NCBI RefSeq assembly: GCF_900078395.1
Contig: NZ_FKLA01000009.1
Location: 409,305-473,304 of the forward strand
Direction: 5' to 3'
DNA length: 64,000 nucleotides
Origin: Anaerotruncus rubiinfantis
Lineage (GTDB): Bacteria > Bacillota > Clostridia > Oscillospirales > Ruminococcaceae
In this document: piece after piece, positions 35,777-44,406 of the stretch
Numbering within the stretch: position 1 is the first letter of the stretch
Layout: every line of letters starts with the position of its first letter
Program-made: the position numbers and the translations under genes
Notes under the pieces: model-generated
Seen by the model: only the letters and a program-made list of their open reading frames with translations
Told to the model about the DNA's origin: nothing
Database searches by the model: none

Positions 35777-36436
35777 ATGCAGGATTTCATTGAAACCAAC
35801 TCCACCGTTGCATCGCGCGTGACTGAAAAGCTGCGTTCGGATATCATCACCAAAAAAATCGCTGCGGGCAGCAGAATCACGATTAAGGAGATCTCCGAGC
35901 GGTATGGCACCAGCAATATGCCGGTGCGGGAAGCCTTTCGAATCCTTGAGGGCGAAAATCTTCTGAAGTTCAGCGCCTATAAAGGCGCGGAGGTTTTAAA
36001 AATTGACATCAGCTTTATCAAGGACATCTATGGGGTTCTGCGGGCTTTGGAGGATCTGATCTATGAAACCGCACTGCCGGCTGTGGATGACGAGCTGCTG
36101 GACCAGCTGACAAAAACCAATGAAAAGATCAGGTCGCTCCAGGATCGTCAGGTTGCTGCCTATGTGGATCTCAATACAAGCTTTCATCAGCTTATCATTG
36201 CGCGGGGCACAAATGAAAAAGCTATCGAGCTTTACACATACTATAACCGTCTGATCAGGGAGATCAGAAAGAGCTACACCCCTTCCTTTGAGCGGATCAA
36301 ACAGGTGATCCCGGAACACGAAAGCATTATCGGTGCACTGAGGGAAAAGGACGTCCTGAAGCTGAAGGCCGCCGTCGACACACATGTTATGAACGCCCAG
36401 AAAAACTTCAGTGTGCAGTACAATTCGGAGAACTGA
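35777..36436 (+). CDS. GntR-family (FCD subfamily) transcriptional regulator
   Basis: A 219-residue regulator. The winged helix reads ITIKEISERYGTSNMPVREAF and the FCD domain follows, with DLNTSFHQLIIA carrying the metal-ligand His region and EHESIIGAL near the C-terminus. Start ATG 35777. It lies between two copies of a repeated sequence and upstream of the lactonase/dehydratase/SDR/TRAP operon. It is the likely local regulator of this operon and of the divergent DUF4432 gene. Confidence 0.87.
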   Translation: MQDFIETNSTVASRVTEKLRSDIITKKIAAGSRITIKEISERYGTSNMPVREAFRILEGENLLKFSAYKGAEVLKIDISFIKDIYGVLRALEDLIYETALPAVDDELLDQLTKTNEKIRSLQDRQVAAYVDLNTSFHQLIIARGTNEKAIELYTYYNRLIREIRKSYTPSFERIKQVIPEHESIIGALREKDVLKLKAAVDTHVMNAQKNFSVQYNSEN

Positions 36437-36523
36437 CTGTTCCGCATGGGGAAAGCGCCGCATGTTCGATGCGCCGTTGTAGGCCGTGGAAAAATAAAAG
36501 AGGGTCCCCATCCTTTTTTATTT

Positions 36524-36544
36524 AAAATATCAAATATCAAATAT
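36524..36544. promoter_or_regulatory. Candidate GntR operator, copy 2
   Basis: AAAATATCAAAT followed by A and then TCAAATAT lies 19 bases before the lactonase start codon. It matches copy 1 at 35731 in 20 of 21 positions. Confidence 0.6.
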
Positions 36545-36563
36545 CATAAACGGGGGGAGAAAA

Positions 36564-37292
36564 ATGAATCTGACCTGGCTGGGGCAGGCCGGTTATTACC
36601 TGGTAAGCCCGGGCGGGCTGCGGATCATGATAGACCCATACCTGTCGGACGCGCTGCGCAGGGCCCAGGGGGAGGATTTCCTGCGGGAAGTTCCGATTGA
36701 CCCTGCCTGGTGTCAGGCGGAGACCGACGTACTGGTCATCACCCATTGCCATGCTGATCATATGGACTTTGAAACGCTTGACTGCCTATTGCTGCGGGAT
36801 CATCCCGTCAGCGTTCTGGCACCGCTCAATGTCTGGCAGATCCTGCGGGCGAGGTACGGAGGCGCGCATAATTACATCCAGTTTGACCATGGGATCGAGG
36901 TGAGCATCGGGGACGTGCTGTTTTGTTCGGTGTTCGCGGCGCACAGCGACGAGCGGGCGATTGGGATCCTCCTCCAAAGCCCGGACTGCGTTCTTTATCA
37001 TACCGGGGACACCCTCTGGCACCGGAGGATATTCGAGGAGATCGACCGCCGCGTCAACGCCCTGCTGCTCCCCATCAACGGGCAGGGGAACAATATGAAC
37101 GCCGTGGATGCAGCCCGCTTTACAAGAAGGATCCAGCCGGATCTGGTGCTTCCAATGCATTTTGACATGTTCCGGAAGTTCGGATGCGGCGTCGGGGATT
37201 TTTACGCGCAGTTTACCGCTGACGAACAGAAGAAGATCCTGGTTCCGGAGCATTACAAAGAATATTGTTTATGGTTTGGAGAGTCGAAATGA
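36564..37292 (+). CDS. Metallo-beta-lactamase-fold hydrolase, UlaG-like lactonase type
   Basis: A 242-residue MBL-fold enzyme. The metal-binding motif is THCHADHMD (His61, His63, Asp65, His66), with later ligands in YHTGDT and LPMHFDM. The overall length and motif style resemble UlaG, the L-ascorbate-6-phosphate lactonase. In this operon a sugar-lactone or phospholactone hydrolase would feed the dehydratase encoded next. Start ATG 36564 follows GGGGGGAG. Its stop overlaps the next start (ATGA). Confidence 0.83.
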   Translation: MNLTWLGQAGYYLVSPGGLRIMIDPYLSDALRRAQGEDFLREVPIDPAWCQAETDVLVITHCHADHMDFETLDCLLLRDHPVSVLAPLNVWQILRARYGGAHNYIQFDHGIEVSIGDVLFCSVFAAHSDERAIGILLQSPDCVLYHTGDTLWHRRIFEEIDRRVNALLLPINGQGNNMNAVDAARFTRRIQPDLVLPMHFDMFRKFGCGVGDFYAQFTADEQKKILVPEHYKEYCLWFGESK

Positions 37293-38461
37293 GGATAACA
37301 GAGATACATACCTATACCGTGTTCATGTACCGTACCAACTATGTGTTCATTGAAATTGAAACCGACGAAGGGACCACCGGCGTTGGGGAGGGTACCCTCG
37401 AATATAAGGAACACGCTCTGCTGGGAGCGGTTGAAGATATCCGGCGGGTCCTGATCGGCAGGGACCCCCGGCAGATTGAAAAGATCACGTCCGAACTTTA
37501 CCGGGATTCCTACTGGCGGAACTGCGCGGCGCTGCAAAGCGCGGTGTCGGCTGTGGATATGGCACTTTGGGACATCAAGGGCAAGCTGCTGGGGGTTCCG
37601 GTGTACGAGCTGCTTGGCGGGAAGGTCCGGGACAGGGTCCGCATGTATGCGAACGGCTGGTTTGCCGGTGCGAATACCCCGCAGGAGTTTGCCTCGGCCG
37701 CAAAGGCGGCAAAAGAAAAAGGCGTGACAGCGCTCAAATGGGACCCATTTGGAAAAGCGTATCTCTATATGGATCGCGGCGAACTGGCGCGGTCGATCGA
37801 GACAGTGGAAGCGGTACGCGCCAGCGTGGGCAGCGAGGTGGATCTGCTCATCGAGGGGCACGGCCGGTTCGATATCGAAACTTCGGTGCGCGTTGCCCAG
37901 GCGCTCAAGCCGTTCGAACCCATGTTTTTCGAGGAACCCACGCCTCCGGACTCGATCGACGCGCTTGCCGAGGTGCGCAGAAAATCGCCGGTTCCCATTG
38001 CGGCCGGGGAACGGCTTTATGCGCCGGTCGCCTTCCGGGATTTTCTGGAGAAGGGCTGTGCGGATTTCATCCAGCCGGATGTCAGCCATTGCGGCGGCAT
38101 CTCCGCGATCAAAAAGATCGCCTCTATGGCGGAGAATTACTATGTTGCGGTTGCCCCCCACAATCCGAGCGGCCCGGTGGCGAACGCGGCCACGCTGCAA
38201 CTGGCGGGATGCCTGACAAACTTTCGGATACTGGAAATTATGATGACCGATATGAGCTGGCGGAAGCGGCTCACGGATGAACGGGTGATTTTTGCGGACG
38301 GGACAATTTTGATTCCGGACCGGCCGGGGTTGGGGCTTTCCCTCAACCGGGAGGAGTGCGGCGCACATCCTTTCCAACCGGTTGACCTGCGGCATTACAA
38401 AGGGTCACTGACAGATATCCGTCCCAGAGACGCGGCGGAATATTATTTTGAAGGGATCTAG
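37289..38461 (+). CDS. Enolase-superfamily acid-sugar dehydratase (D-galactonate dehydratase-like)
   Basis: A 390-residue mandelate racemase/enolase-type protein. The capping domain is N-terminal and the barrel carries the putative metal ligands Glu189 (IEGHGR), Glu215 (FFEEP) and Glu241 (AGERL). His191 and His291 (APHNPSGP) are candidate bases. As I recall, galactonate dehydratase uses Asp183, Glu209, Glu235, His185 and His285. Spacing matches exactly, but Glu replaces the first Asp. The enzyme likely dehydrates a six- or five-carbon aldonate to a 2-keto-3-deoxy acid. ATG 37289 is preferred because GGAG precedes it and the gene overlaps the lactonase stop. Confidence 0.83.
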   Translation: MRITEIHTYTVFMYRTNYVFIEIETDEGTTGVGEGTLEYKEHALLGAVEDIRRVLIGRDPRQIEKITSELYRDSYWRNCAALQSAVSAVDMALWDIKGKLLGVPVYELLGGKVRDRVRMYANGWFAGANTPQEFASAAKAAKEKGVTALKWDPFGKAYLYMDRGELARSIETVEAVRASVGSEVDLLIEGHGRFDIETSVRVAQALKPFEPMFFEEPTPPDSIDALAEVRRKSPVPIAAGERLYAPVAFRDFLEKGCADFIQPDVSHCGGISAIKKIASMAENYYVAVAPHNPSGPVANAATLQLAGCLTNFRILEIMMTDMSWRKRLTDERVIFADGTILIPDRPGLGLSLNREECGAHPFQPVDLRHYKGSLTDIRPRDAAEYYFEGI

Positions 38462-38555
38462 CAGTGCGAAAAATACACAAAACCGCATTGCGGACGTCGC
38501 AAAATTACGAGCGAAAAGTATAAAAAAGCTTTCCTTTTTTACGAGATAATTTGAC

Positions 38556-38584
38556 TTGTGCCAACAAAAGCATTTTCTTAAAAT
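38556..38584 (+). promoter_or_regulatory. Possible promoter of the SDR/TRAP genes
   Basis: TTGTGC (38556-38561) and TAAAAT (38579-38584) are spaced by 17 bases in the 192-base gap after the dehydratase gene. It may allow expression separately from the upstream lactonase/dehydratase pair. Confidence 0.35.
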
Positions 38585-38653
38585 GAAAGCGGCGGGTTTC
38601 TCAGTCCATACAGAATATCCGGCTGGGAGGACCCGCTCCAAAAAGGAGCGTAA

Positions 38654-39427
38654 ATGATGTTTGATCTGAATGGGAAAGTCGCATTGGTAACGGGGTCATC
38701 GGCGGGGCTTGGTGCGGCGATCGCGCGCTGCATGGCGGACGCCGGCGCGGATGTGGCGGTAAACTACGTGTCGCCGTCCTCTGCGGAAAAAGCTGAACGG
38801 CAGGCGGAGTATATCCGTTCAAAAGGCCGCCGGGCGGCGGTGATCCAAGCGGATGTCGCCAGTGAAGCGGATGTCAGGCGGATGATTGACACGGTCCGCC
38901 GGGAGTTCGGAAGGCTGGATATCCTGGTGAACAATGCGGGCATCAACAGCAATTTTAATATTGACAACATGACGCTCGAGGCGTGGCAGAAGATCCAGGA
39001 CGTCAATATCACCGGAGGATTTCTCTGCAGCAAATACGCCCTGCCGGTGATGCGCGAGCATGCATTCGGCAGGATCATCATGATCAGTTCAATGGTGGGC
39101 GAACAGGGAGCTCTCTTTGGGCAGGTTCACTATGCGGCCACCAAAGGGGCGCAGATGTCCTTTGCGAAGACGCTGGCACGTACAGTGGCCAAAGAGAACA
39201 TCACCGTCAATTCGATTGCGCCGGGGGTCCACATGACCGAGACGCTTCATGAGATTCTGGTGGAATCGGATCCGCACCGGATGGATAAGACGATACCGAT
39301 GATTCCGATGGGAAGGCTTGGCACCTGCGAGGAGGTGGGTTATGCGGCGGTATTCCTCGCTTCGGAAGAGGCTTCCTACATCACGGGTTTGACCGTCGAT
39401 GTAAACGGCGGAATGTATATGAGATAA
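38654..39427 (+). CDS. Short-chain dehydrogenase/reductase (SDR)
   Basis: A 257-residue classical SDR with cofactor loop TGSSAGLG, the NNAG motif and the catalytic region ISSMVGEQGALFGQVHYAATK (Ser, Tyr-x3-Lys). The C-terminal stretch matches the usual VNGGMY end. Start ATG 38654 follows AAGGAG. It is most like 3-ketoacyl-ACP or gluconate-type reductases. In this operon it probably oxidises or reduces an intermediate of the sugar-acid pathway. Confidence 0.85.
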   Translation: MMFDLNGKVALVTGSSAGLGAAIARCMADAGADVAVNYVSPSSAEKAERQAEYIRSKGRRAAVIQADVASEADVRRMIDTVRREFGRLDILVNNAGINSNFNIDNMTLEAWQKIQDVNITGGFLCSKYALPVMREHAFGRIIMISSMVGEQGALFGQVHYAATKGAQMSFAKTLARTVAKENITVNSIAPGVHMTETLHEILVESDPHRMDKTIPMIPMGRLGTCEEVGYAAVFLASEEASYITGLTVDVNGGMYMR

Positions 39428-39450
39428 CGATAAGTTAAGGAGGGAAAGCT

Positions 39451-39960
39451 ATGAGGGCTGTCACAAAGCTGTTCGACAAGCTGGAATGGCTGTTAAAACA
39501 GATTTCATCCTGCCTGATGGTGGTTTTCACGTTTCTTGTATTCCTGCAGGTATTTACAAGATACTTTCTCAATTTCCCGCTGAGCTGGACCGAACAGCTC
39601 GCGAGGTACTTGTTTATCTGGATGATCATGCTCTATATGCCGGTACTGATGCGGCAGAAGGTCAATATGTCCTTCGATATTCTGCTTAAGCGCCTCCCCA
39701 AAAACATCCAGGAAATCTTCTTTTTGTTCTGTGAACTCATGATCGCAGTGTTTGCAATCATGTATCTCACCAGCGGAATTGAATTCTGCACCGCATTTCA
39801 GGAGAAAATTCTGATCGGCATCAATATCAAAGCGGTTTATATCTATTCCGCACAGATTGTCGGGTCGGGGATGCTGCTGCTGTTCACGCTGGAGATTATG
39901 TATTATCACTTTATGGAAATGATTGGCAAAAAACGGGCGGAAGGGGGACAGACAGAATGA
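39451..39960 (+). CDS. TRAP transporter small permease, DctQ family
   Basis: A 169-residue protein with four membrane segments. The motif WTEQLARYLFIWMIMLY follows segment one, then QKVNMSFDILL. Start ATG 39451 follows AAGGAGG. Gene order here is dctQ, dctM, then dctP, unlike the other TRAP operons in the window, where the binding protein comes first. Confidence 0.9.
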   Translation: MRAVTKLFDKLEWLLKQISSCLMVVFTFLVFLQVFTRYFLNFPLSWTEQLARYLFIWMIMLYMPVLMRQKVNMSFDILLKRLPKNIQEIFFLFCELMIAVFAIMYLTSGIEFCTAFQEKILIGINIKAVYIYSAQIVGSGMLLLFTLEIMYYHFMEMIGKKRAEGGQTE

Positions 39961-41225
39961 TTGCACAGCTGTTTATTGTGTTTTTTGTACTTATGATGCT
40001 TGGCATGCCGCTCGCTTACGCAATGGCGACCGCTTCCGGCCTCTGCTTCTTTTTGACGCCGGAGCTGCCAAACCTCACCATGGCGCAGAAAATGTTCACC
40101 GCAATGGACTCTTTTTCGATGCTGGCGATCCCGTTCTTCATGTTCGCCGGGTCCCTGATGAACGAGACCGGCATCACCGAAAAAATTATCGCATTTGCCA
40201 AAACGATTGTCGGCCACTTCCGGGGCGGCCTTGCGCAGGCAACGGTTGTGACGGGCGTCATGCTGGCGGGCAAATCCGGTTCGGCCAACGCGGACACCTC
40301 GATCCTCGCCAAGATCATGGTCCCGGCGCTGGAAAAAGAGGGGTATGAAAAGGGGTTCAGCTGTTCGCTGGTCGCGGGCTGCGGCGCGCTTGCCCCGGTT
40401 ATCCCGCCGAGCATTATGATGGTGGTCTATTCCGGCGTGACAGCCATATCGATCGCAAGCCTTTTCATGGCGGGCATCGTGCCGGGACTGATCATCGGCG
40501 GCGGCTACCTGATTGTGAACTATCTCTACGCGAGAAAACGCGGGATTCCCAAATCGCATTTCGTTGGCCTGGCAGCGGTATGGAAAACCTTTAAAAAGGC
40601 GATCTGGGCGCTCATGATGCCGCTCATCATCATCGGCGGCATTATGAGCGGGATGGTCACCGCCACCGAGTCGGGAATGATCGCCACCGTGTATGGGCTT
40701 ATTTATGGGTTCGCATCGAAAAACCTCACCCTGAAAACGCTCAAAAAGTGTATTGACGACGCGGTCAGCGCAACGGTCAACCCGATGCTGATCATCTCGT
40801 TTGCGGGCCTGTTTGGCTTCCTGATCACCTATAACCATTTCTCTGAGCTGGTGATGGGAATTATGAACGGCATCACCACCAATCCATATATGATCCTGAT
40901 CATCATCAGCATCATCCTGCTCATCGCGGGGATGCTGCTGGACGCGAACGCGGCGCTGCTGATGCTGGTTCCCATCTTTGCCCCGCTCATCAGTGTATAC
41001 GGATACGATGAGATCCATTTTGCGATGGTTTGCATCCTGACGCTGGTTATGGGCGGTATGAGCCCGCCGGTGGCGATGCTGCTTTATATCGCGTCAAGCT
41101 GTACGGAGACTCCGCTTGATCAGGTGGTAAAGCATATCTGGCCGTTCCTGGTTGTGAACTATGCGGTGGTTATTTTGGTGATATTCTGTCCGATCATTGT
41201 CACCTGGCTTCCGGCTCTCATGTAG
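39957..41225 (+). CDS. TRAP transporter large permease, DctM family
   Basis: A 422-residue polytopic protein. Landmarks include SMLAIPFFMFAGSLMNETGIT, AGKSGSANADTS, PVIPPSIMMVVYSG, MVTATESGMIATVYG and GGMSPPVAMLLY. It overlaps the dctQ stop by four bases (ATGA). It is the translocating subunit for the binding protein encoded 130 bases downstream. Confidence 0.93.
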   Translation: MIAQLFIVFFVLMMLGMPLAYAMATASGLCFFLTPELPNLTMAQKMFTAMDSFSMLAIPFFMFAGSLMNETGITEKIIAFAKTIVGHFRGGLAQATVVTGVMLAGKSGSANADTSILAKIMVPALEKEGYEKGFSCSLVAGCGALAPVIPPSIMMVVYSGVTAISIASLFMAGIVPGLIIGGGYLIVNYLYARKRGIPKSHFVGLAAVWKTFKKAIWALMMPLIIIGGIMSGMVTATESGMIATVYGLIYGFASKNLTLKTLKKCIDDAVSATVNPMLIISFAGLFGFLITYNHFSELVMGIMNGITTNPYMILIIISIILLIAGMLLDANAALLMLVPIFAPLISVYGYDEIHFAMVCILTLVMGGMSPPVAMLLYIASSCTETPLDQVVKHIWPFLVVNYAVVILVIFCPIIVTWLPALM

Positions 41226-41355
41226 GGCGGTAAAAAAGCTGCGGCAGGCTTTGGAAGCAAAGAGGGGATGATTTGCACTAAAAATGCGGTAACGGAAAAC
41301 GGATCGTATGAGTAGGAAGCAGAAACTGCAATCTATGTTAGAGAAGGAGAAGATT

Positions 41356-42429
41356 ATGAAAAAAAGAGCACTGGGAATTTTATTGGCGGTCTGTATGACG
41401 GTGGGAACACTTCTGGGCGGATGCGGATCGAAGGAAGCGCCGGCCGCACAGCCTTCACAGGCCGCGTCCGCGGAGTCTGGATCAGCGCCGGCCGCCCCGG
41501 AGGAAGAATTCACACAGATTGAAATGCGCCTTTCCCATCACAATGCGCAGAATCAGCCGATTCATGAAGCCTTTGAAAAATGGGTCAGCCTGGTGAGTGA
41601 AAAGACCGGGGGCGCGGTCAAGATCAGCGTTTTTCCGGCGGCTTCGCTCTATAATCAGGAGGACGCCCTGGATGCCGTAAAAGCGGGCGCGCTTGAAATG
41701 GCGCTGGGAGATACCAGCGTAATTTCCAATATCCAGCCCGAGTATGCACTTTTTTCCTATCCATTCCTGCTGGACAGCTACGAAGCGGCGGAAAAAGTCA
41801 TTCTCGGCGACATTGGCAGGAGCGTCGATGAAAAATTTGTCGCGGACAACGGGATCAGGCCGCTTGGCTGGACCTGGAACGGATACCGCAATATCTGCTC
41901 CAACAAGCCGTTGACCTCCATGGCGGACTGCAAAGGGATGAAGCTGAGGAGCCCCGGCGCGGACGTCTACCTCAATACCTTCAAAACCTTGGGAATGGCC
42001 CCGCAGGTTATCTCCTGGTCCGAGGCGTATTCCGCGATGCAGACCGGTATTGTCGACGGTGTTGAAAGCTCGCTCGAAGCATTCTATACCCAGGGTTTCT
42101 ACAAACTCGGCGATAACATCTGCCTGTCCCACCACATGCTTTCCACCATCGGGCCGATCATCAACGAGGATGTGTGGCAGAGCCTCAACGAAAATACCCA
42201 GAAGGTCCTGCTCGACGCATGGGCGCAGTGCCAGGCGGATCTCAACAAGACCTCGATCGAAAATGACAATAAATATCTGGAAGCGCTGAAGGAAGAGGGA
42301 TGCAATATCACCGAATTCTCCGACAAGGATCAGATTTTTAATACCTTCTCTGAGATGTGGGATACCTCTGCCACGGAAATCGGTGCAAAGGATATCCTGG
42401 ATCAGATTAAAGAGACTGTAAAAGGATAA
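41356..42429 (+). CDS. TRAP transporter solute-binding protein, DctP family
   Basis: A 357-residue lipoprotein (lipobox LLGGC). The mature domain begins QIEMRLSHHNAQNQPIHEAF, followed by EKTGGAVKISVFP, the FSYPFLLDSYEAAE segment and GMKLRSPGADV with the conserved Arg. MQTGIVDGVESSLEA follows. ATG 41356 is preferred because GAGAAGGAG lies upstream; an open frame begins at 41308. It is the last gene of the operon and is followed by a long hairpin. Confidence 0.9.
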   Translation: MKKRALGILLAVCMTVGTLLGGCGSKEAPAAQPSQAASAESGSAPAAPEEEFTQIEMRLSHHNAQNQPIHEAFEKWVSLVSEKTGGAVKISVFPAASLYNQEDALDAVKAGALEMALGDTSVISNIQPEYALFSYPFLLDSYEAAEKVILGDIGRSVDEKFVADNGIRPLGWTWNGYRNICSNKPLTSMADCKGMKLRSPGADVYLNTFKTLGMAPQVISWSEAYSAMQTGIVDGVESSLEAFYTQGFYKLGDNICLSHHMLSTIGPIINEDVWQSLNENTQKVLLDAWAQCQADLNKTSIENDNKYLEALKEEGCNITEFSDKDQIFNTFSEMWDTSATEIGAKDILDQIKETVKG

Positions 42430-42501
42430 TCCGCCGCCAGGAACGTATGCAAAAACGGCCGTAAGTTCCTTTTGGAAAATGTGCGGAACATCCCGCGCAT
42501 G

Positions 42502-42556
42502 ACAAATAAACGGAGCCCGGATCAGTGTTATGCTGATTCGGGCTCCGTTTATTTGT
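42502..42556 (+). terminator. Long hairpin ending the TRAP operon
   Basis: A stem of about 24 bp, in which ACAAATAAACGGAGCCCG pairs with TCGGGCTCCGTTTATTTGT, lies 70 bases after the stop. The run after the stem is not a simple T-tract, but size and position make it the likely terminator. Confidence 0.65.
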
Positions 42557-42647
42557 CTGTAAGTGTTCTGATTTATCAATTGGTATGTGCAAATGCAACA
42601 AACAAAATGAATAATATATAGCATAACAGAGAAAAGTGGATAGATTA

Positions 42648-42676
42648 TTGACATAAAAGGACGCATATGCTTTAAT
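42648..42676 (+). promoter_or_regulatory. Sigma-A-type promoter of the TRAP / GntR operon
   Basis: TTGACA (42648-42653) and TTTAAT (42671-42676) are spaced by 17 bases, about 85 bases before the binding-protein start codon. Confidence 0.65.
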
Positions 42677-42689
42677 ATTGTCAGACAAT
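42677..42689. promoter_or_regulatory. Candidate GntR operator, ATTGTCAGACAAT
   Basis: A 13-base perfect palindrome directly adjoins the -10 box. TTGTCAGACAA fits the GntR/FadR operator pattern TNGTNNNACNA. The GntR gene lies at the end of the same operon (45698), which suggests autorepression. Confidence 0.6.
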
Positions 42690-42760
42690 CGTACTAACAT
42701 TCAATCATACAATATTGCTTGAAGAAGTGCGGTCGGACAGATATGAAAAGGAGAATTGAT

Positions 42761-43846
42761 ATGAAGAAAAGATTTGCGGCATTACTCGTTGGTCTCATGG
42801 TGGCGGCTACCGGCCTTATGACCGCCTGCGGCGGCGGAACCTCCGCCTCCTCCGCGGCCCCAGCGGCTTCCTCCGCCCCGGCTTCCTCCGCGGCAGCCGA
42901 TTCCGCAGCCCCTCAGGAGGTCGTTTCCTTCAAAATGGTAGGCAACAACTCCTCCGCCCTTTCGACCGAAGCGGCAAAAAAAATTGCGGCGATTATTGAA
43001 GAAAAGTCCGGCGGCTCCCTCAAACCGGAGCTCTACCTCGAAGGCCAGCTCGGCGACAATGACGAGGACCTTTGCACCGGCCTTTCCGAAGGAAACTATG
43101 AGATGCTGCTCAATGCGGAAATGCTCTTCAACTGGGCGGTTCCCGAGTGGATGGAGCTGTTCAACATGGCGTTCATCTTTGAGGATCAGCAGCACCTGCA
43201 GAAGTTCTGGGAGAGCGATATGGGCAAAGACCTGGGCCAGATGCTGATTGAAAAGTACGGCGTGCGCGCTTATCTCGACACCATCGCGCTGCGCGGACCG
43301 CGTTATCTGACCGCGAACAAAGAAATCAAATCGGTTGCCGATATGGCCGGCGTCAAGCTGCGCACCCCGAACAACGCGGGTGTTATCGCTTCCTGGCAGG
43401 CAACCGGAGCGAACGTCACCCCGGTTGCCTGGGGCGAGCTGTTCGGCGCGCTGCAGAGCGGAATCGTGAACGCGCAGGAAAACCCGCTTGCGAATATCGA
43501 CCAGGCCGGACTTTATCAGGTGCAGAGCTATCTGATGCAGACCGAACATCAGTACACCAACTACTTCATGTACTTCAATGACGCCTGGTATCAGACCCTG
43601 ACCGCCGAACAGCAGGCAATCATCAGCGAGGCGATCGATGAGGGCTTCAAATGGCACAACGAGCAGGTCAACGCCGAGGATGAGCAGTTCCTGAAATCCT
43701 TCCAGGAAAAGGGCATGACCCTTGTAACAAAGGACCAGATCGACATCGACTCCTTTAAAGAGAAGATCATCCCGGCGCTGCTGGAAGAAAATAAAGACCT
43801 CTATCCGGAAGGCGCCTACGAGAAAATCCAGGCTCTGAAAGACTGA
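42761..43846 (+). CDS. TRAP transporter solute-binding protein, DctP family
   Basis: A 361-residue lipoprotein with lipobox LMTAC and a Ser/Ala/Pro linker. The mature part has KPELYLEGQLGDNDED, AEMLFNWAVPEW, MAGVKLRTPNNAGV with the carboxylate-binding Arg, and GALQSGIVNAQENP. ATG 42761 is preferred because AAGGAG precedes it. The next dctQ and dctM genes follow closely. Confidence 0.92.
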   Translation: MKKRFAALLVGLMVAATGLMTACGGGTSASSAAPAASSAPASSAAADSAAPQEVVSFKMVGNNSSALSTEAAKKIAAIIEEKSGGSLKPELYLEGQLGDNDEDLCTGLSEGNYEMLLNAEMLFNWAVPEWMELFNMAFIFEDQQHLQKFWESDMGKDLGQMLIEKYGVRAYLDTIALRGPRYLTANKEIKSVADMAGVKLRTPNNAGVIASWQATGANVTPVAWGELFGALQSGIVNAQENPLANIDQAGLYQVQSYLMQTEHQYTNYFMYFNDAWYQTLTAEQQAIISEAIDEGFKWHNEQVNAEDEQFLKSFQEKGMTLVTKDQIDIDSFKEKIIPALLEENKDLYPEGAYEKIQALKD

Positions 43847-43866
43847 TTTGAAAGGGGAGCTCCCAG

Positions 43867-44403
43867 GTGGGCAAAATTGCAGCGGCAATGGCCAAGCTGA
43901 CCGGCTGGCTGGAAAAGGTCGTCAAAGTGATTGCAATTGCACTGTTGGTGGTCCTGGTCAGCACGGTATTCTTCCAGGTGGCAAGAAGGACACTTACCGG
44001 AAAATCCTTTATCGAAATTGAAGAATTCTCAATCATAATGGCTTCGTGGTGCGCCTTCATGACAGTTGCCTATGCGGTGCGCAGAAAGGTACATGTCCGC
44101 ATCGAGGTGTTCACTGATAAGCTCCCGTTCCATCTGAAACACAGCTTGATGCTGGTGATCCAGGCAACGATATTTGTGGCAAGCGTCCTGCTGGTCAAAT
44201 ACGGCTGGATGCTCGGACAGAAGAAGATGATGGTCCCGCTGACCGTCCTGCCGCTCCATTCGGGCTGGTGGTATTTCTCCTTCCCGGTCGGCATGGCGTT
44301 TGCCTGTGTGTTTCTGCTGGACAATGTGATCCAGGAGGTCGCGACGCTCAAAAACGGACCGGCGGCTGCAGATTTGCAGCCGCCGGAGGAAAGCGGGGTG
44401 TAA
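43867..44403 (+). CDS. TRAP transporter small permease, DctQ family
   Basis: A 178-residue protein with four membrane segments and the motif IEIEEFSIIMASWCAFMTVA. It starts with GTG 43867 after GGGGAG. GGGAGCTCCC is self-complementary and includes the ribosome binding site, so translation may be modulated. It links the binding protein and the permease of the next gene. Confidence 0.88.
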   Translation: MGKIAAAMAKLTGWLEKVVKVIAIALLVVLVSTVFFQVARRTLTGKSFIEIEEFSIIMASWCAFMTVAYAVRRKVHVRIEVFTDKLPFHLKHSLMLVIQATIFVASVLLVKYGWMLGQKKMMVPLTVLPLHSGWWYFSFPVGMAFACVFLLDNVIQEVATLKNGPAAADLQPPEESGV

Positions 44404-44406
44404 GAG

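Noticed and set aside
38654..39427. SDR gene as a duplicate of the kduD remnant
   Set aside because: Its sequence around the Tyr-x3-Lys site differs (VHYAATK against PSYTASK), so it is a different SDR.
42502..42556. Inverted repeat as an insertion-sequence end
   Set aside because: No transposase near it and no second copy; it is better explained as a terminator at the end of the TRAP operon.
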